Source: Streptomyces armeniacus
GTDB lineage: Bacteria; Actinomycetota; Actinomycetes; Streptomycetales; Streptomycetaceae
Assembly (NCBI RefSeq): GCF_003355155.1
Contig: NZ_CP031320.1
Location: 2,404,369 to 2,468,368, forward strand
Direction of reading: 5' to 3'
DNA: 64,000 nt
Positions 46,972 to 56,731 of the stretch are shown here, one piece after another (positions within the stretch are counted from its first letter, which is position 1; every line of letters begins with the position of its first letter). Both the position numbers and the translations under genes were made by a program. Under the pieces are notes generated by a model. The model was not told the DNA's origin, did not search any database, and worked only from the letters and a program-made list of their open reading frames with translations.

Positions 46972-47051
46972 CGTGTGTGTCCTCCCCCATGACCCGCGCG
47001 GGCGCTCCCGCACCAGCTTAGGGGGCGCGTACGGCACGTCACACGCGATCG

Positions 47052-48020
<969 letters not shown>

Positions 48021-48027
48021 TCAGCAC

Positions 48028-48057
48028 TTCCGCGCCACAGCATCACCGTGCTAGGCT
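48028..48057 (+). promoter_or_regulatory. Candidate promoter of the cold shock gene
   Basis: TTCCGC (48028-48033) and TAGGCT (48052-48057) lie 18 bases apart, giving a leader of about 120 nt before the ATG. A long structured leader is normal for cold shock mRNAs. Confidence 0.4.
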
Positions 48058-48187
48058 CGCCGCAAGTTGCAGTTTGGTTTCCCTTGCAGTACAGAGCCTG
48101 CGGAGCATGTGACCGCGGGCTCTCGTCATTTTCAGACTTCTTGCAGGTTCTGGAGCAGGGCGACCCTTATAGGCCCAGGGAGGGCTT

Positions 48188-48391
48188 ATGGCTACCGGAA
48201 CCGTCAAGTGGTTCAACGCCGAGAAGGGCTTCGGCTTCATCGCCCAGGACGGCGGCGGTCCCGATGTCTTCGTCCACTACTCCGCGATCAACGCCACCGG
48301 CTTCCGCTCCCTCGAGGAGAACCAGCAGGTGAACTTTGACGTGACTCAGGGCCCGAAGGGCCCGCAGGCGGAGAACGTCACCCCCGTCTGA
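48188..48391 (+). CDS. cspA: Cold shock protein (67 aa)
   Basis: A single CspA-type OB fold of the standard length: [20 protein letters not shown] with RNP1 KGFGFI and RNP2 VFVHYS. It binds single-stranded RNA and DNA and prevents mRNA structure. AGGGAGG precedes the ATG by five bases. A hairpin terminator follows at 48418-48446. Confidence 0.97.
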   Translation: MATGTVKWFNAEKGFGFIAQDGGGPDVFVHYSAINATGFRSLEENQQVNFDVTQGPKGPQAENVTPV

Positions 48392-49305
48392 TCACTTCAC
48401 TGATTGAGCAGCACCCAAGGAGCCCCCGCCACCAGCGGGGGCTCCTGCCGTGTGTGCCCCTTCGGGCGCCGCGGCCCGTACGGCCTCGGCCGGGTCCCAG
48501 CCCTCGCCGGGCACGGCGGCGAGGAGCGCGCGCGTGTACGCGTCCTCCGGGCTGTCCAGCACCCGGGCCGTCGGCCCCTGTTCCACCGCACGGCCGCCGC
48601 ACATCACCAGCGTCTCGTCGGTGACGTGCCGGACGACGGCCAGATCATGGCTGACGAAGACGAGGGCGACGCCCGTCTCGCGGCGTATCTCCAGCAGCAG
48701 GTGCAGGATCTGCGCCTGGATCGACACGTCCAGCGCGGCGACCGCCTCGTCCAGCACGAGCACGGCGGGGTCCACGGCGAGCGCGCGGGCGATGGCCAGG
48801 CGCTGACGCTGACCGCCGGAGAGGGTGTGCGGGCGGGCCGCGGCCTCGCTGCTGCCCAGCCGACCTGGTCGAGCAGCCGCAGCGTCCGCCGCTCGGCCGC
48901 GGCGGGCGCGCTGCCGTGCAGCCGCAGGGCGGTGAGCAGGCACTGGCGGGCGGTCAGCCGGGGGTCGAGCGAGACGTACGGGTCCTGGAACACCATCTGG
49001 ATCTCCCGGGCCCGGGCCAGCCGCGCCGTACGCCCGCGGGGCGTGCGTCTGTCCCGTACGCGGCCCGCGACGGCGACGGTGCCCGCGTCGGGCCGTACGA
49101 GGCCGGCGAGCATCCGCGCGACGGTCGTCTTGCCCGAGCCGGATTCGCCGACGATGCCGAGGGAGCCGCCGGCGGGCACGGTGAAGCCGATGTCGTCGAC
49201 GGCGGTGAGGCGGCCGCCGCCGGGCAGCGCGTACGCCTTGCGCAGGGCATCAACGGCGAGCACGGGCAGGCCGGTCGGGGTGGTGGGGCCGGTCTCTGCG
49301 GTCAC
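48392..49305 (-). pseudogene. Oligopeptide/dipeptide-type ABC transporter ATPase, frameshifted and orphan
   Basis: From a GTG at 49305 (AAGGAG upstream) the first frame reads GGSLGIVGESGSGKTTVARM (Walker A), then MVFQDPYVSLDPRLT (Q loop), and ends at LRLLDQVGW. The continuation, LGSSEAAARPHTLSGGQRQR (ABC signature), then VLDEAVAALDVS (Walker B) and VSHDLAVV, is in another frame. The break is at about 48855-48862, where one extra C (GGCTG to GGCCTG) would restore VGLGSSEA. Normal DppF-like proteins work with two permeases, a second ATPase and a binding protein; none is nearby. Decay of an already orphaned gene is likely; a sequencing error is the alternative. Confidence 0.85.
48418..48446 (+). 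terminator. Terminator after the cold shock gene
   Basis: A 12-bp perfect stem (48418-48429 with 48435-48446; core GGAGCCCCCGC) with loop CACCA, 27 bp after the stop. It lies within the last codons of the opposite-strand ABC ATPase pseudogene. Confidence 0.8.
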
Positions 49306-49460
49306 CGGGGGCTCCTTTCGGGGGTCGCCTTCGCCGGGGCTGCCGGGCGGCGAGGGAGGCCAGAGCACGCAGGGAGTGAGCGGCACACGCGGCGGCGTGC
49401 GGGGCGGAGCGGCACCCGGAGGTGGGATTGACACTGCCGGCGGCCGCTCCCAGAATGGCA

Positions 49461-49474
49461 TGCATGATCATGCA
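49461..49474. promoter_or_regulatory. Perfect 14-bp palindrome upstream of the TauD-type gene
   Basis: TGCATGATCATGCA is a perfect palindrome 137 bp before the dioxygenase start. The 306-bp gap (49306-49611) holds no other recognisable gene. It could be an operator for the dioxygenase gene. The factor is unknown. Confidence 0.4.
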
Positions 49475-49611
49475 GCACTCGTCATACGCGGCAGGCACCC
49501 TCGGTGTCCCGGACCGCGACGGGTGCGAGCGGTCCGGTCTCTAGCTGCGGCACGTCAGCGCCTTCATCCCGCTGGTACGTCCTCATTCACCCCTGCAGCC
49601 AGGAGAGCTCT

Positions 49612-50604
49612 GTGTCTCTGACCGATCCGCACACCGCTGGCACCCGCACCGAACCCGTCGTATCCACCACGACCGCGACCCCCGCCCCCACTCCCCGCCT
49701 GCGCGCCGCCCGGGTCCCCGACGGCGGCATCTACGAGGGCCGCCGCACCCTGCGCCGCGTCCCCGAGGGCTGGGAGGACCGCCCGTACGAGCTGTTCCGG
49801 CTCGTCCCGCTGGGCCGCGTGATCGGGGCCGAGATCCACGGTCTCGACCTCTCGCAACCCCTCGGCCCCGCCGTGCGCGAGGAGTTGAACCGCGCACTGC
49901 TGGAGTGGAAGGTGCTGTTCTTCCGCGCCCAGCACCTCAGCCCCGAGCACCAGCGCGACTTCGCCCGGCACTGGGGCGAGCTGGAGACCAACCCGCTGCT
50001 CGCGCGCGGCGCTTCCGACGAGGTGGTGCGGTTCGACAAGGGCGGCAGCGCCACACCCACCTTCGAGAACGTCTGGCACGCCGACGTCACCTTCCGCGAA
50101 CGTCCCGCGCTGGGCGCCGTCCTGCAGCTCCGTGAGGTGCCGCCGGTCGGCGGCGACACCATGTGGGCCGACATGGGCTGCGCCTACGACAACCTGTCGG
50201 ACGAGATCAAGGAGCGGATCGACGGCGCCACCGCCGTGCACGACTTCATCCCGGGCTTCTCCCGGTTCTACGGTCCCGAACGGCTCGCCCCGCTCCAGGA
50301 CCAGTTCCCGCCCGTGGAGCACCCGGTCGTGCGCACCCACCCGGAGTCCGGGCGCAAGCTCCTCTTCGTCAACACCTCCTTCACCACCCACATCACGGGG
50401 ATGTCCAGGGAGGAGAGCGATCGTCTGCTGCGCGAGCTGGTGCAGCAGGCGCACATCCCGGAGTACCAGGTGCGGTTCCACTGGCAGCCCGGTGACATCG
50501 CGTTCTGGGACAACCGCGCCACGCAGCACTACGCGGTGGACGACTACGCGCCGCACCGCCGCGTCGCCGAACGGGTCGCGATCGCGGGCGACCGCCCCTT
50601 CTAG
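49612..50604 (+). CDS. TauD/TfdA-family 2-oxoglutarate-dependent dioxygenase (330 aa)
   Basis: The GTG at 49612 follows AGGAGA by six bases. The iron ligands are His156 and Asp158 (NVWHADVTFRERP) and the distal His306 (NRATQHYAVDDY). Arg316 or Arg317, with the following RVAI, binds 2-oxoglutarate. Motifs IGAEIHGLDLSQPL and LFVNTSFTTHITGM place it with taurine or alkylsulfonate dioxygenases, which release sulfite for sulfur nutrition. The substrate cannot be fixed, and no sulfonate transporter is adjacent. A 14-bp palindrome lies upstream and a strong terminator follows. Confidence 0.9.
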   Translation: MSLTDPHTAGTRTEPVVSTTTATPAPTPRLRAARVPDGGIYEGRRTLRRVPEGWEDRPYELFRLVPLGRVIGAEIHGLDLSQPLGPAVREELNRALLEWKVLFFRAQHLSPEHQRDFARHWGELETNPLLARGASDEVVRFDKGGSATPTFENVWHADVTFRERPALGAVLQLREVPPVGGDTMWADMGCAYDNLSDEIKERIDGATAVHDFIPGFSRFYGPERLAPLQDQFPPVEHPVVRTHPESGRKLLFVNTSFTTHITGMSREESDRLLRELVQQAHIPEYQVRFHWQPGDIAFWDNRATQHYAVDDYAPHRRVAERVAIAGDRPF

Positions 50605-50664
50605 GCGGTCCGCGGACCGCCTCCGGCGGGCGGCCGGCCGTGACACCACGGCCGGTCGCCCGCC
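50603..50664. terminator. Bidirectional terminator with a leading palindrome
   Basis: AGGCGGTCCGCGGACCGCCT (50603-50622) is a perfect 20-bp palindrome that overlaps the dioxygenase stop. It is followed by an 18-bp stem (50625-50642 with 50647-50664, one G-U pair, loop ACAC). Both lie between convergent genes. Confidence 0.85.
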
Positions 50665-50697
50665 CCGGACGCGCTCAGGCACACTCGGGCGCGCCCC

Positions 50698-52617
50698 TCA
50701 CGCGTAGAGCCGGTCGATCTCCTCGGCGAAGTCCCGTACGATCGCCGCCCGCTTCAGCTTCAGCGACGGGGTGAGGTGCCCGCCCTCCTCCGTGAAGTCC
50801 AGCGGCAGCACCGCGAAGCGCCGGATCGATTCGGCGCGCGACACCAGCCGGTTGGTCTCGTCCACCGCCTGCTGGAGGTTGCGCAGCAGGTCCTCGTCCT
50901 CGGCCAGTTCCGCGAGCGTAAGTTCCTGCTTCTTGTGCATCTGCTGCCAGTGCGCGAGCCCGTCCGGTTCCAGGGTGATCAGCGCGGTGACGTACGGCCG
51001 GTCGTCGCCGACCACCAGGCACTGGTTGACGAGGGGGTGGGCGCGGAGCCAGTCCTCCAGCGGCGCGGGCGCGATGTTCTTGCCCCCGGAGGTGATGATC
51101 AGGTCCTTCTTGCGCCCGGTGATGGTGAGATAGCCCTCGTCGTCCAGCCGGCCGACGTCCCCCGTACGGAACCAGCCGTCGTCGGACACGTCGGGCACGG
51201 CCTCGCGCCGGGCGGAGTCCCAGTAGCCGCGGAACACCTGGCCGCCCTTCAGCAGCACCTCGCCGTCGTCCGCGATCCGTACGGCCGTGCCGGGCAGCGG
51301 CCAGCCGACCGTGCCCAGCCGCGGTTTGAGCGGTGGCGTCACGGTGGCGGCGGCGGTGGTCTCCGTCAGCCCGTACCCCTCGAACACCTCGACCCCCGCG
51401 CCCGTGAAGAACGCGCCGAGGCGCTTCCCGAGCGGTGAGCCGCCGCAGATGACGTACTTCACCTTCCCGCCGAGCGCCGCCCGGATCCGCCGGTACACCA
51501 GCGGGTCGTACAGTCCGCGGGCCGCCCGGATGCCCAGGCCCGGCCCCGGGCCGCTGCCGTGCCGGGCGTCGATCCAGGCGTCGCCCCAGCGCACGGCGAT
51601 CTTCGAGGCGCGGTCGAACGAGGAGGCGCGGCGCATCTTCTCGGCGGTCGCGCGGCCGGTGTTGTAGACCTTCTCCAGGACGTACGGGATGGCCAGCAGG
51701 AAGGTGGGCTGGAAGCCGGCCAGGTCCGCCAGCAGCTCGTCCGTCTTGATGCTCGGCGCGTGCCCGAGCCGCACCCGTGCCCGTACGCAGCCGACCGCGA
51801 CCATCCGCCCGAACACGTGCGACAGGGGCAGGAACAGCAGTGTCGAGGCGGGCTCCGCGCTGACGGACTTGAAGATCGGGTGGAGCAGTTCGATGTTGTT
51901 GTCGACCTCGGCGAAGAAGTTGCCGTGGGTGAGGACGCAGCCCTTGGGCCGGCCGGTAGTGCCGGAGGTGTAGATCAGGGTGGCGATGGTGTCCGGGGTG
52001 AGCAGCCTGCGGCGCTCGTCGACGGCCTCGTCCGGCACCTCCTGGCCCGCGGCGACGAGTTGGGAGACGGCGCCGGCGTCGAGCTGCCAGAGGTGTTCGA
52101 GTGCGGGCAGCGCGCCGCGTACGCCCGTGACCAGCCGCGAGTGCTCGACGTTCTCCACGGCGCAGGCCACCACGTCGGCGTCCTGGAGGATGTGGCGCGC
52201 CTGCGAGGCGGAGGACGTGGGGTAGATCGGCACGGTGACCAGCCCGGCGGCCCAGCCGGCGAAGTCGAGCAGGGTCCACTCGTAGCTCGTACGGGCCATG
52301 ATGGCCAGCCGGTCGCCGGGCCGCAGGCCATGGGCGATCAGGCCCTTCGCGGTGGCGCGCACCTCCTCGGCGAACGTCGCCGCCGTCACGTCCGTCCAGC
52401 GCCCGTCCGGCTGCTTGCGGCTGAGGACGACGTCCGTGGGGGCGTCCGCGGAGTTGTGGAAGGGCACGTCCGCGAGGGAGCCGTGCTGCGCGGGCGCCAC
52501 GAGTGGTGGCACCGACACCTCTCGTACGACCCCGTCGACCACGTGCCGGGTCGGCTCGACGAGGGCGGGGGCGGGGGCGGTCGCGGATGCCGGTGGGACG
52601 GCGATCTGCTCTGGCAT
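50698..52617 (-). CDS. Long-chain fatty-acid CoA ligase (AMP-forming, 639 aa)
   Basis: Start ATG at 52617 after AAGGAG. ATP/AMP motif LIYTSGTTGRPKGCVLTHGN, then EGYGLTETTAAATV, DGWFRTGDVGRLDDEGYLTI, TGRKKDLIITSGGKNIAP and a C-terminal LKLKRAAIVRDFAEE with the second catalytic Lys are all present. Length and FLPLSHVFGRMVAVG match long-chain (FadD15/FACS) enzymes, which activate fatty acids for beta-oxidation or lipid synthesis. It is upstream-adjacent to the thiolase on the same strand side of the cluster (284 bp gap), so a common role is plausible. Confidence 0.92.
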   Translation of the reverse strand: MPEQIAVPPASATAPAPALVEPTRHVVDGVVREVSVPPLVAPAQHGSLADVPFHNSADAPTDVVLSRKQPDGRWTDVTAATFAEEVRATAKGLIAHGLRPGDRLAIMARTSYEWTLLDFAGWAAGLVTVPIYPTSSASQARHILQDADVVACAVENVEHSRLVTGVRGALPALEHLWQLDAGAVSQLVAAGQEVPDEAVDERRRLLTPDTIATLIYTSGTTGRPKGCVLTHGNFFAEVDNNIELLHPIFKSVSAEPASTLLFLPLSHVFGRMVAVGCVRARVRLGHAPSIKTDELLADLAGFQPTFLLAIPYVLEKVYNTGRATAEKMRRASSFDRASKIAVRWGDAWIDARHGSGPGPGLGIRAARGLYDPLVYRRIRAALGGKVKYVICGGSPLGKRLGAFFTGAGVEVFEGYGLTETTAAATVTPPLKPRLGTVGWPLPGTAVRIADDGEVLLKGGQVFRGYWDSARREAVPDVSDDGWFRTGDVGRLDDEGYLTITGRKKDLIITSGGKNIAPAPLEDWLRAHPLVNQCLVVGDDRPYVTALITLEPDGLAHWQQMHKKQELTLAELAEDEDLLRNLQQAVDETNRLVSRAESIRRFAVLPLDFTEEGGHLTPSLKLKRAAIVRDFAEEIDRLYA

Positions 52618-52901
52618 GGCGGCTCCTTGAGGGTCGGAGGTTCCGATTCCGCGGATCTGCTGGGTCGTACGGAGGGCGCGGGCCCCGCCTGCCGCGCGGT
52701 CCTGCCCTGCCCTGGCGGGGCCGCGCGGCGTGGCGTACGGCGTGCGCGGTGCGTAGGAGCGCCGACCGGTGTGACCGAGCTGGTCCGCGCCGCCCCGCAG
52801 CTCCGCGAGCCCGCCCGCGGACCCGAGCGGACCGAACAGACCGAGCGGAAGGAGCGGAAGGAGCGGAACGGCACGGAAAGGGACGGGTCCGACCGGAGTC
52901 C

Positions 52902-54206
52902 CTACGCACGTTCGAGAATCGCCGTCACCCCCTGACCGCCGGCGGCGCAGATGGAGATGAGCCCCCGCGCGCCCGGCCGCGCGCCCTCGCGCTCCGCGAG
53001 GAGCTTGGCGAGCGTCGCGACGATGCGGGCGCCGGTGGCGGCGAAGGGGTGGCCGGTGGCGAGCGACGAGCCTGCGGTGTTGAGGCGGCTCCGGTCCACC
53101 GGCGCGAGGCCCTGCTTCTCCCAGGCGGCCATGGTGGCGAGCACCTGGGAGGCGAACGCCTCGTGGATCTCGACGAGTTCGAAGTCCTCCATGCCGAGCC
53201 CGACCCGCCGCAGCATCCGGGGTACGGCGAAGGCGGGCGCCATCAGCAGCCCTTCGCCGGCGTCCTCGGTGAAGTCGACGGCTCCGGTCTCGTACGCGGT
53301 CAGATACGCGAGCGGCCGCAGACCGCGTTCCCGTGCCCACTCCTCCCCGGCGAGCAGGACGGTGGCGGCGCCGTCGCTGAGCGGGGTGGAGTTCCCGGGG
53401 GTCATGGTGGCCTCGCCGGTGACCTCGCCTTCGGTGACGCCGAATACGGGCTCGAGCTCACCGAGCTTCTGCACGGAGGTGCCGGGGCGCAGATTCTGGT
53501 CGCGGGCGAGGCCGTTGAAGGGGACGACGAGGTCGTGCAGGAAGCCGCTGTCGTAGGCGGTGGCGAGGTTGCGGTGGCTCCGGGCGGCGAGTTCGTCCTG
53601 TTCCAGCCGTGTGATGCCCCACTCCTTGGCCGTCTGGGCGGCGTGCTCGCCCATGGAACGGCCGGTGCACGGCTCGGCGTTGCGGGGGATCTCCGGCAGG
53701 AGGTGCTTCGGCCGTACGGGGGCGATCTCACGGGTCCGCGCCCTGAGGGTCTTGGCCCGGCGGGTGGCGAGCAGGATGCGGCGCAGCCGGTCGTTCATGG
53801 CGATGGGCGGGTCGCTGGTGGTGTCGGCGCCGCCGGCGATGCCGGAGTCGATCTGACCGAGTGCGATCTTGTTCGCGACCGCGATCACGGCCTGCAGGCT
53901 GGTGGCGCAGGCCTGCTGGATGTCGTACGCGGGCGTGCGGGGGTCGAGGCCGGTGGAGAGCACGCTCTCGCGGGCCAGGTTGAAGTCCCGGCTGTGCTTG
54001 AGTACGGCGCCGGCCACGACCTCGCCGATGGCGCGCTCGCCGTGCAGGCCGTGCCGTTCGACGAGGCCGCCGAGCGCGGCGGTGAGCAAGTCCTGGTTCG
54101 AGCAGGTCGCGTAGGGACCGTCTGCGCGCGCGAAGGGGATGCGGCTGCCGCCGATGACCGCCACCCGGCGCGGGACCTGGGAACGTATGAGGCCGCTGGA
54201 ACTCAT
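52902..54206 (-). CDS. Acetyl-CoA C-acyltransferase (thiolase, FadA2/FadI type, 434 aa)
   Basis: RRVAVIGGSRIPFARADGPY starts the domain. The catalytic Cys is in AYDIQQACATSLQAV; the EIHEAFASQVL and ATGHPFAATGARIV blocks give the His residues; ISICAAGGQG gives the second Cys. The longer loop RRAKTLRARTREIAPVRPKH places it with FadI/FadA2-type thiolases of the fatty-acid beta-oxidation set rather than short acetoacetyl-CoA enzymes. It is divergent from the FabG4-like gene over a 72-bp region that contains palindromes. Confidence 0.92.
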   Translation of the reverse strand: MSSSGLIRSQVPRRVAVIGGSRIPFARADGPYATCSNQDLLTAALGGLVERHGLHGERAIGEVVAGAVLKHSRDFNLARESVLSTGLDPRTPAYDIQQACATSLQAVIAVANKIALGQIDSGIAGGADTTSDPPIAMNDRLRRILLATRRAKTLRARTREIAPVRPKHLLPEIPRNAEPCTGRSMGEHAAQTAKEWGITRLEQDELAARSHRNLATAYDSGFLHDLVVPFNGLARDQNLRPGTSVQKLGELEPVFGVTEGEVTGEATMTPGNSTPLSDGAATVLLAGEEWARERGLRPLAYLTAYETGAVDFTEDAGEGLLMAPAFAVPRMLRRVGLGMEDFELVEIHEAFASQVLATMAAWEKQGLAPVDRSRLNTAGSSLATGHPFAATGARIVATLAKLLAEREGARPGARGLISICAAGGQGVTAILERA

Positions 54207-54229
54207 CCTCGACCAAACTCCTGACCTGT

Positions 54230-54257
54230 GAGTAACCTTACTCGGAAGTAAATTTAC
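54230..54257. promoter_or_regulatory. Palindromic operator region between thiolase and FabG genes
   Basis: GAGTAACCTTACTC (54230-54243) is a palindrome with a two-base centre. GTAAATTTAC (54248-54257) is a second, perfect one. Between and across them TTACT-N4-AGTAA (54238-54251) is also symmetrical. The centres are 16 bp apart. These AT-rich symmetrical words stand out in a GC-rich 72-bp divergent promoter region and look like binding sites for the TetR protein encoded at 56664-57323. Confidence 0.6.
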
Positions 54258-54278
54258 GCGAAGCCGAGGAGTTGGGGA

Positions 54279-55724
54279 ATGGCCGACCGCTACCTTCATT
54301 GGACCCGTACGGGTCCCGGCCGCTTCCTCTCCCGACGCCTCGGCCTCCCCCAGCCCGCGCGGCTCCACCGCTGGTCGGCGGAGCGGCCCGTACTGGAAGG
54401 GGGTCCGCTGCTGCACCTCACCGCCGGACGTACGGCATGCGACGGCGCTGCGCTCGCAGCGGCGCTCGGCGGGTGCGGGCTGCCGGTCCGCACCAAAACC
54501 GCCGATACGTCCCGACCGGAAACCCACTTCTCCGCCGTGGTCCTGGACGCTACGGGTATTCGGTCCGCAGCGGAACTCGGGGAGGTGCACAGCGCCCTCC
54601 ATCCCGTCGTACGCAGCCTCGCGGCGAACGGCCGCGTGGTGCTCCTGGGCAGCGTCCCCGCCCCGGACGACCACCACCAGGCGGCGGCCCAGCAGGCGTT
54701 GGAGGGGTTCGTACGGTCACTGGGCAAGGAGCTGACGAAGGGGTGCACGGCGCAGCTCGTACGCGTACGGGTGGCGCCCGGCGCGCACGGCGAGGCGCAC
54801 GCCGGCACCGTGCGTACGGGCGCCCTGGAGTCCACCCTGCACTTCCTCCTCTCCCCCAAGTCGGCCTACGTCAGCGGCCAGTCGATCACCGTGGACCCCT
54901 CGCTCCCCACGGCCGCCGCCGTACCGGAGGCAGGCGACGGGCACTCCGGCGGCCGGACCTCCGGCGACCGGCGAGCGGCCGGTCCGGCGCGCCCGCTGGC
55001 CGGCCGTACGGCGCTGGTGACCGGAGCGGCGCGCGGCATCGGCGCGGCCGTCGCGGAGACGCTGGCGCGGGACGGCGCGCACGTCGTCTGCCTCGACGTG
55101 CCGCAGTCCGAACCGGAACTGTCGGCCCTCGCCGAACGGCTCGGCGGCAGCGCGCTCCCGATGGACATCGGCACGCCCTTCGCGGGCGCCGACATCGCCG
55201 CCGCTCTCCCCTCCGGCGGCCTGGACGTGCTCGTACAGAACGCCGGCATCACCCGCGACCGGCGCCTCGCCAACATGTCCGCCGAACGCTGGCGTTCCGT
55301 ACTGGACATCAACCTCGCCGCCGTGCTGCGCACCACCGACCACCTGCTCGGCTCCGGCGCGGTGCGCGCGGGCGGCCGTATCGTCGCCACCGCCTCCATC
55401 GCGGGCATCGCCGGGAACACCGGCCAGACCAACTACGCGGCGAGCAAGGCCGGCGTTGCCGGCATGGTCCGCTCGCTGGCGCCGCGCGCCGCCGCGGAGC
55501 ACGGCGTCACCGTGAACGCCGTCGCGCCCGGCTTCATCGAGACCCGGATGACGGCCGCCGTCCCCTTCTTCGTCCGCGAGGCGGGCCGCCGCATGAACTC
55601 CCTATCCCAGGGCGGCCTTCCGGCCGACGTCGCGGAGACCGTCGCGTGGTTCGCGCATCCCGGCTCCGGCGGGGTGAACGGGCAGGTCGTCCGCGTCTGC
55701 GGACAGAGCCTTCTGGGGGCGTGA
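54279..55724 (+). CDS. High-molecular-weight 3-oxoacyl-reductase (FabG4-like, 481 aa)
   Basis: Two Rossmann domains are present. The N-terminal one (1-215) is degenerate, ending in SPKSAYVSGQSITVDPS. The C-terminal one (240-481) is a full SDR with TGAARGIG (248-255), NAG (321-323), Ser373, Tyr386 and Lys390 (NYAASK). This HMwFabG layout matches mycobacterial FabG4, an NADH-dependent 3-oxoacyl-CoA reductase. Its stop is followed two bases later by the ATG of the MaoC gene, so the two are one operon. It is divergent from the thiolase. Confidence 0.92.
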   Translation: MADRYLHWTRTGPGRFLSRRLGLPQPARLHRWSAERPVLEGGPLLHLTAGRTACDGAALAAALGGCGLPVRTKTADTSRPETHFSAVVLDATGIRSAAELGEVHSALHPVVRSLAANGRVVLLGSVPAPDDHHQAAAQQALEGFVRSLGKELTKGCTAQLVRVRVAPGAHGEAHAGTVRTGALESTLHFLLSPKSAYVSGQSITVDPSLPTAAAVPEAGDGHSGGRTSGDRRAAGPARPLAGRTALVTGAARGIGAAVAETLARDGAHVVCLDVPQSEPELSALAERLGGSALPMDIGTPFAGADIAAALPSGGLDVLVQNAGITRDRRLANMSAERWRSVLDINLAAVLRTTDHLLGSGAVRAGGRIVATASIAGIAGNTGQTNYAASKAGVAGMVRSLAPRAAAEHGVTVNAVAPGFIETRMTAAVPFFVREAGRRMNSLSQGGLPADVAETVAWFAHPGSGGVNGQVVRVCGQSLLGA

Positions 55725-55726
55725 CG

Positions 55727-56731
55727 ATGCTCGCCACCACCCTCGCGAAAGGCGCGCTCGGCTCCCTGCGCAAGCGCGGACCGTACGACGGCGCACGGCT
55801 GCCCGCCGGGCAACTGGTGCTCAGCGGGGCGCGCGTGGACCACGGCAAGCTCGCGGCGTACGCGGACGTCTGCGGCTTCACGCCTCCCGTGACACCCCCG
55901 GCGCGGGCCTTGCTGCCCGCCACCTATCCGCACGTTCTGGGCTTTCCGCTGGCCATGCGGCTCATGGCCGACCCCGCGTTCCCGTTCCCGCTGCTCGGCC
56001 TGGTGCACACGGGCATCGAGATCACCCAGCACAGGGCACTGCGCGCGGCGGACCGCCCGGAACTCCGGGTACGTGCGGAGGGGTTGGCGCCGCACCGCAG
56101 GGGCAGCAGGTTCGACGTGCTGACGGAGGCGTGGCTGGACGGTACGGAGGTGTGGCGCTCACGCAGCACCTACCTGTACCGGCACCGGCGCGCCCCCGAC
56201 GAGGGCGCGCGGAACGGCCGTACGGACGCGGAGCACGGTGACGAGGGCCACCGTGACGCGGAGCACCGTACGGAGGCCGCGCGCGCCGAGCCGCTCCCCG
56301 TACGCGCCGAGTGGGCGCTGCCGGGCAGCCTGGGGCGCCGCTACGCGGCGGCGTCCGGCGACCGCAACCCGATCCACCTGCACCCGCTCACCGCCCGCCC
56401 GTTCGGCTTCCGGCGGGCCATCGCGCACGGCATGTGGCTGGTCGCGCGCTGCCTCGCGGAAGCGCAGAACACCGGGGGCACGGGCACCGGAGGCACCGGC
56501 ACCGGGAGCGCGGGGAGCGCCGAACAGCTCGCCCTCTCGGCGGAGTTCCGTGCCCCCGTGCTGCTCCCCGCCACCGTCGCCTACGGCGAGCGGAACGGCT
56601 CGTTCGAGCTACGTGGCGCGCCCACCGGAGCGGGCACGGCCGGCGGCGAGCCGCCTCTGCACCTCAGCGGCCGGGTGTCCAGCGGGCGCCCTTCATCAGG
56701 TTCTCCAGGCCCGCCCAGCAGAAGTTCATGA
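55727..56731 (+). CDS. MaoC-family (R)-enoyl-CoA hydratase (HtdX-like, 334 aa)
   Basis: Double hot-dog protein. The second half has the MaoC motif GDRNPIHLHPLTARPFGFRR followed by AIAHGMW, with the catalytic Asp and His. The first half (LPATYPHVLGFPLAMRLMAD) is the substrate-cradle repeat. It hydrates enoyl-CoA to (R)-3-hydroxyacyl-CoA, the partner step of FabG4. Residues about 162-186 (RNGRTDAEHGDEGHRDAEHR) are a low-complexity linker. The last 68 bp overlap the 3' end of the convergent tetR, and the Ser/Pro-rich tail (RPSSGSPGPPSRSS) may not be part of the fold. Confidence 0.88.
   Translation: MLATTLAKGALGSLRKRGPYDGARLPAGQLVLSGARVDHGKLAAYADVCGFTPPVTPPARALLPATYPHVLGFPLAMRLMADPAFPFPLLGLVHTGIEITQHRALRAADRPELRVRAEGLAPHRRGSRFDVLTEAWLDGTEVWRSRSTYLYRHRRAPDEGARNGRTDAEHGDEGHRDAEHRTEAARAEPLPVRAEWALPGSLGRRYAAASGDRNPIHLHPLTARPFGFRRAIAHGMWLVARCLAEAQNTGGTGTGGTGTGSAGSAEQLALSAEFRAPVLLPATVAYGERNGSFELRGAPTGAGTAGGEPPLHLSGRVSSGRPSSGSPGPPSRSS

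Noticed and set aside
49464..49620. Leader-peptide-like small frame before the TauD-type gene (about 50 codons ending RRALCL)
   Set aside because: It lacks the RxHVDL pattern and clustered Cys codons and overlaps the true start; coding is not supported.
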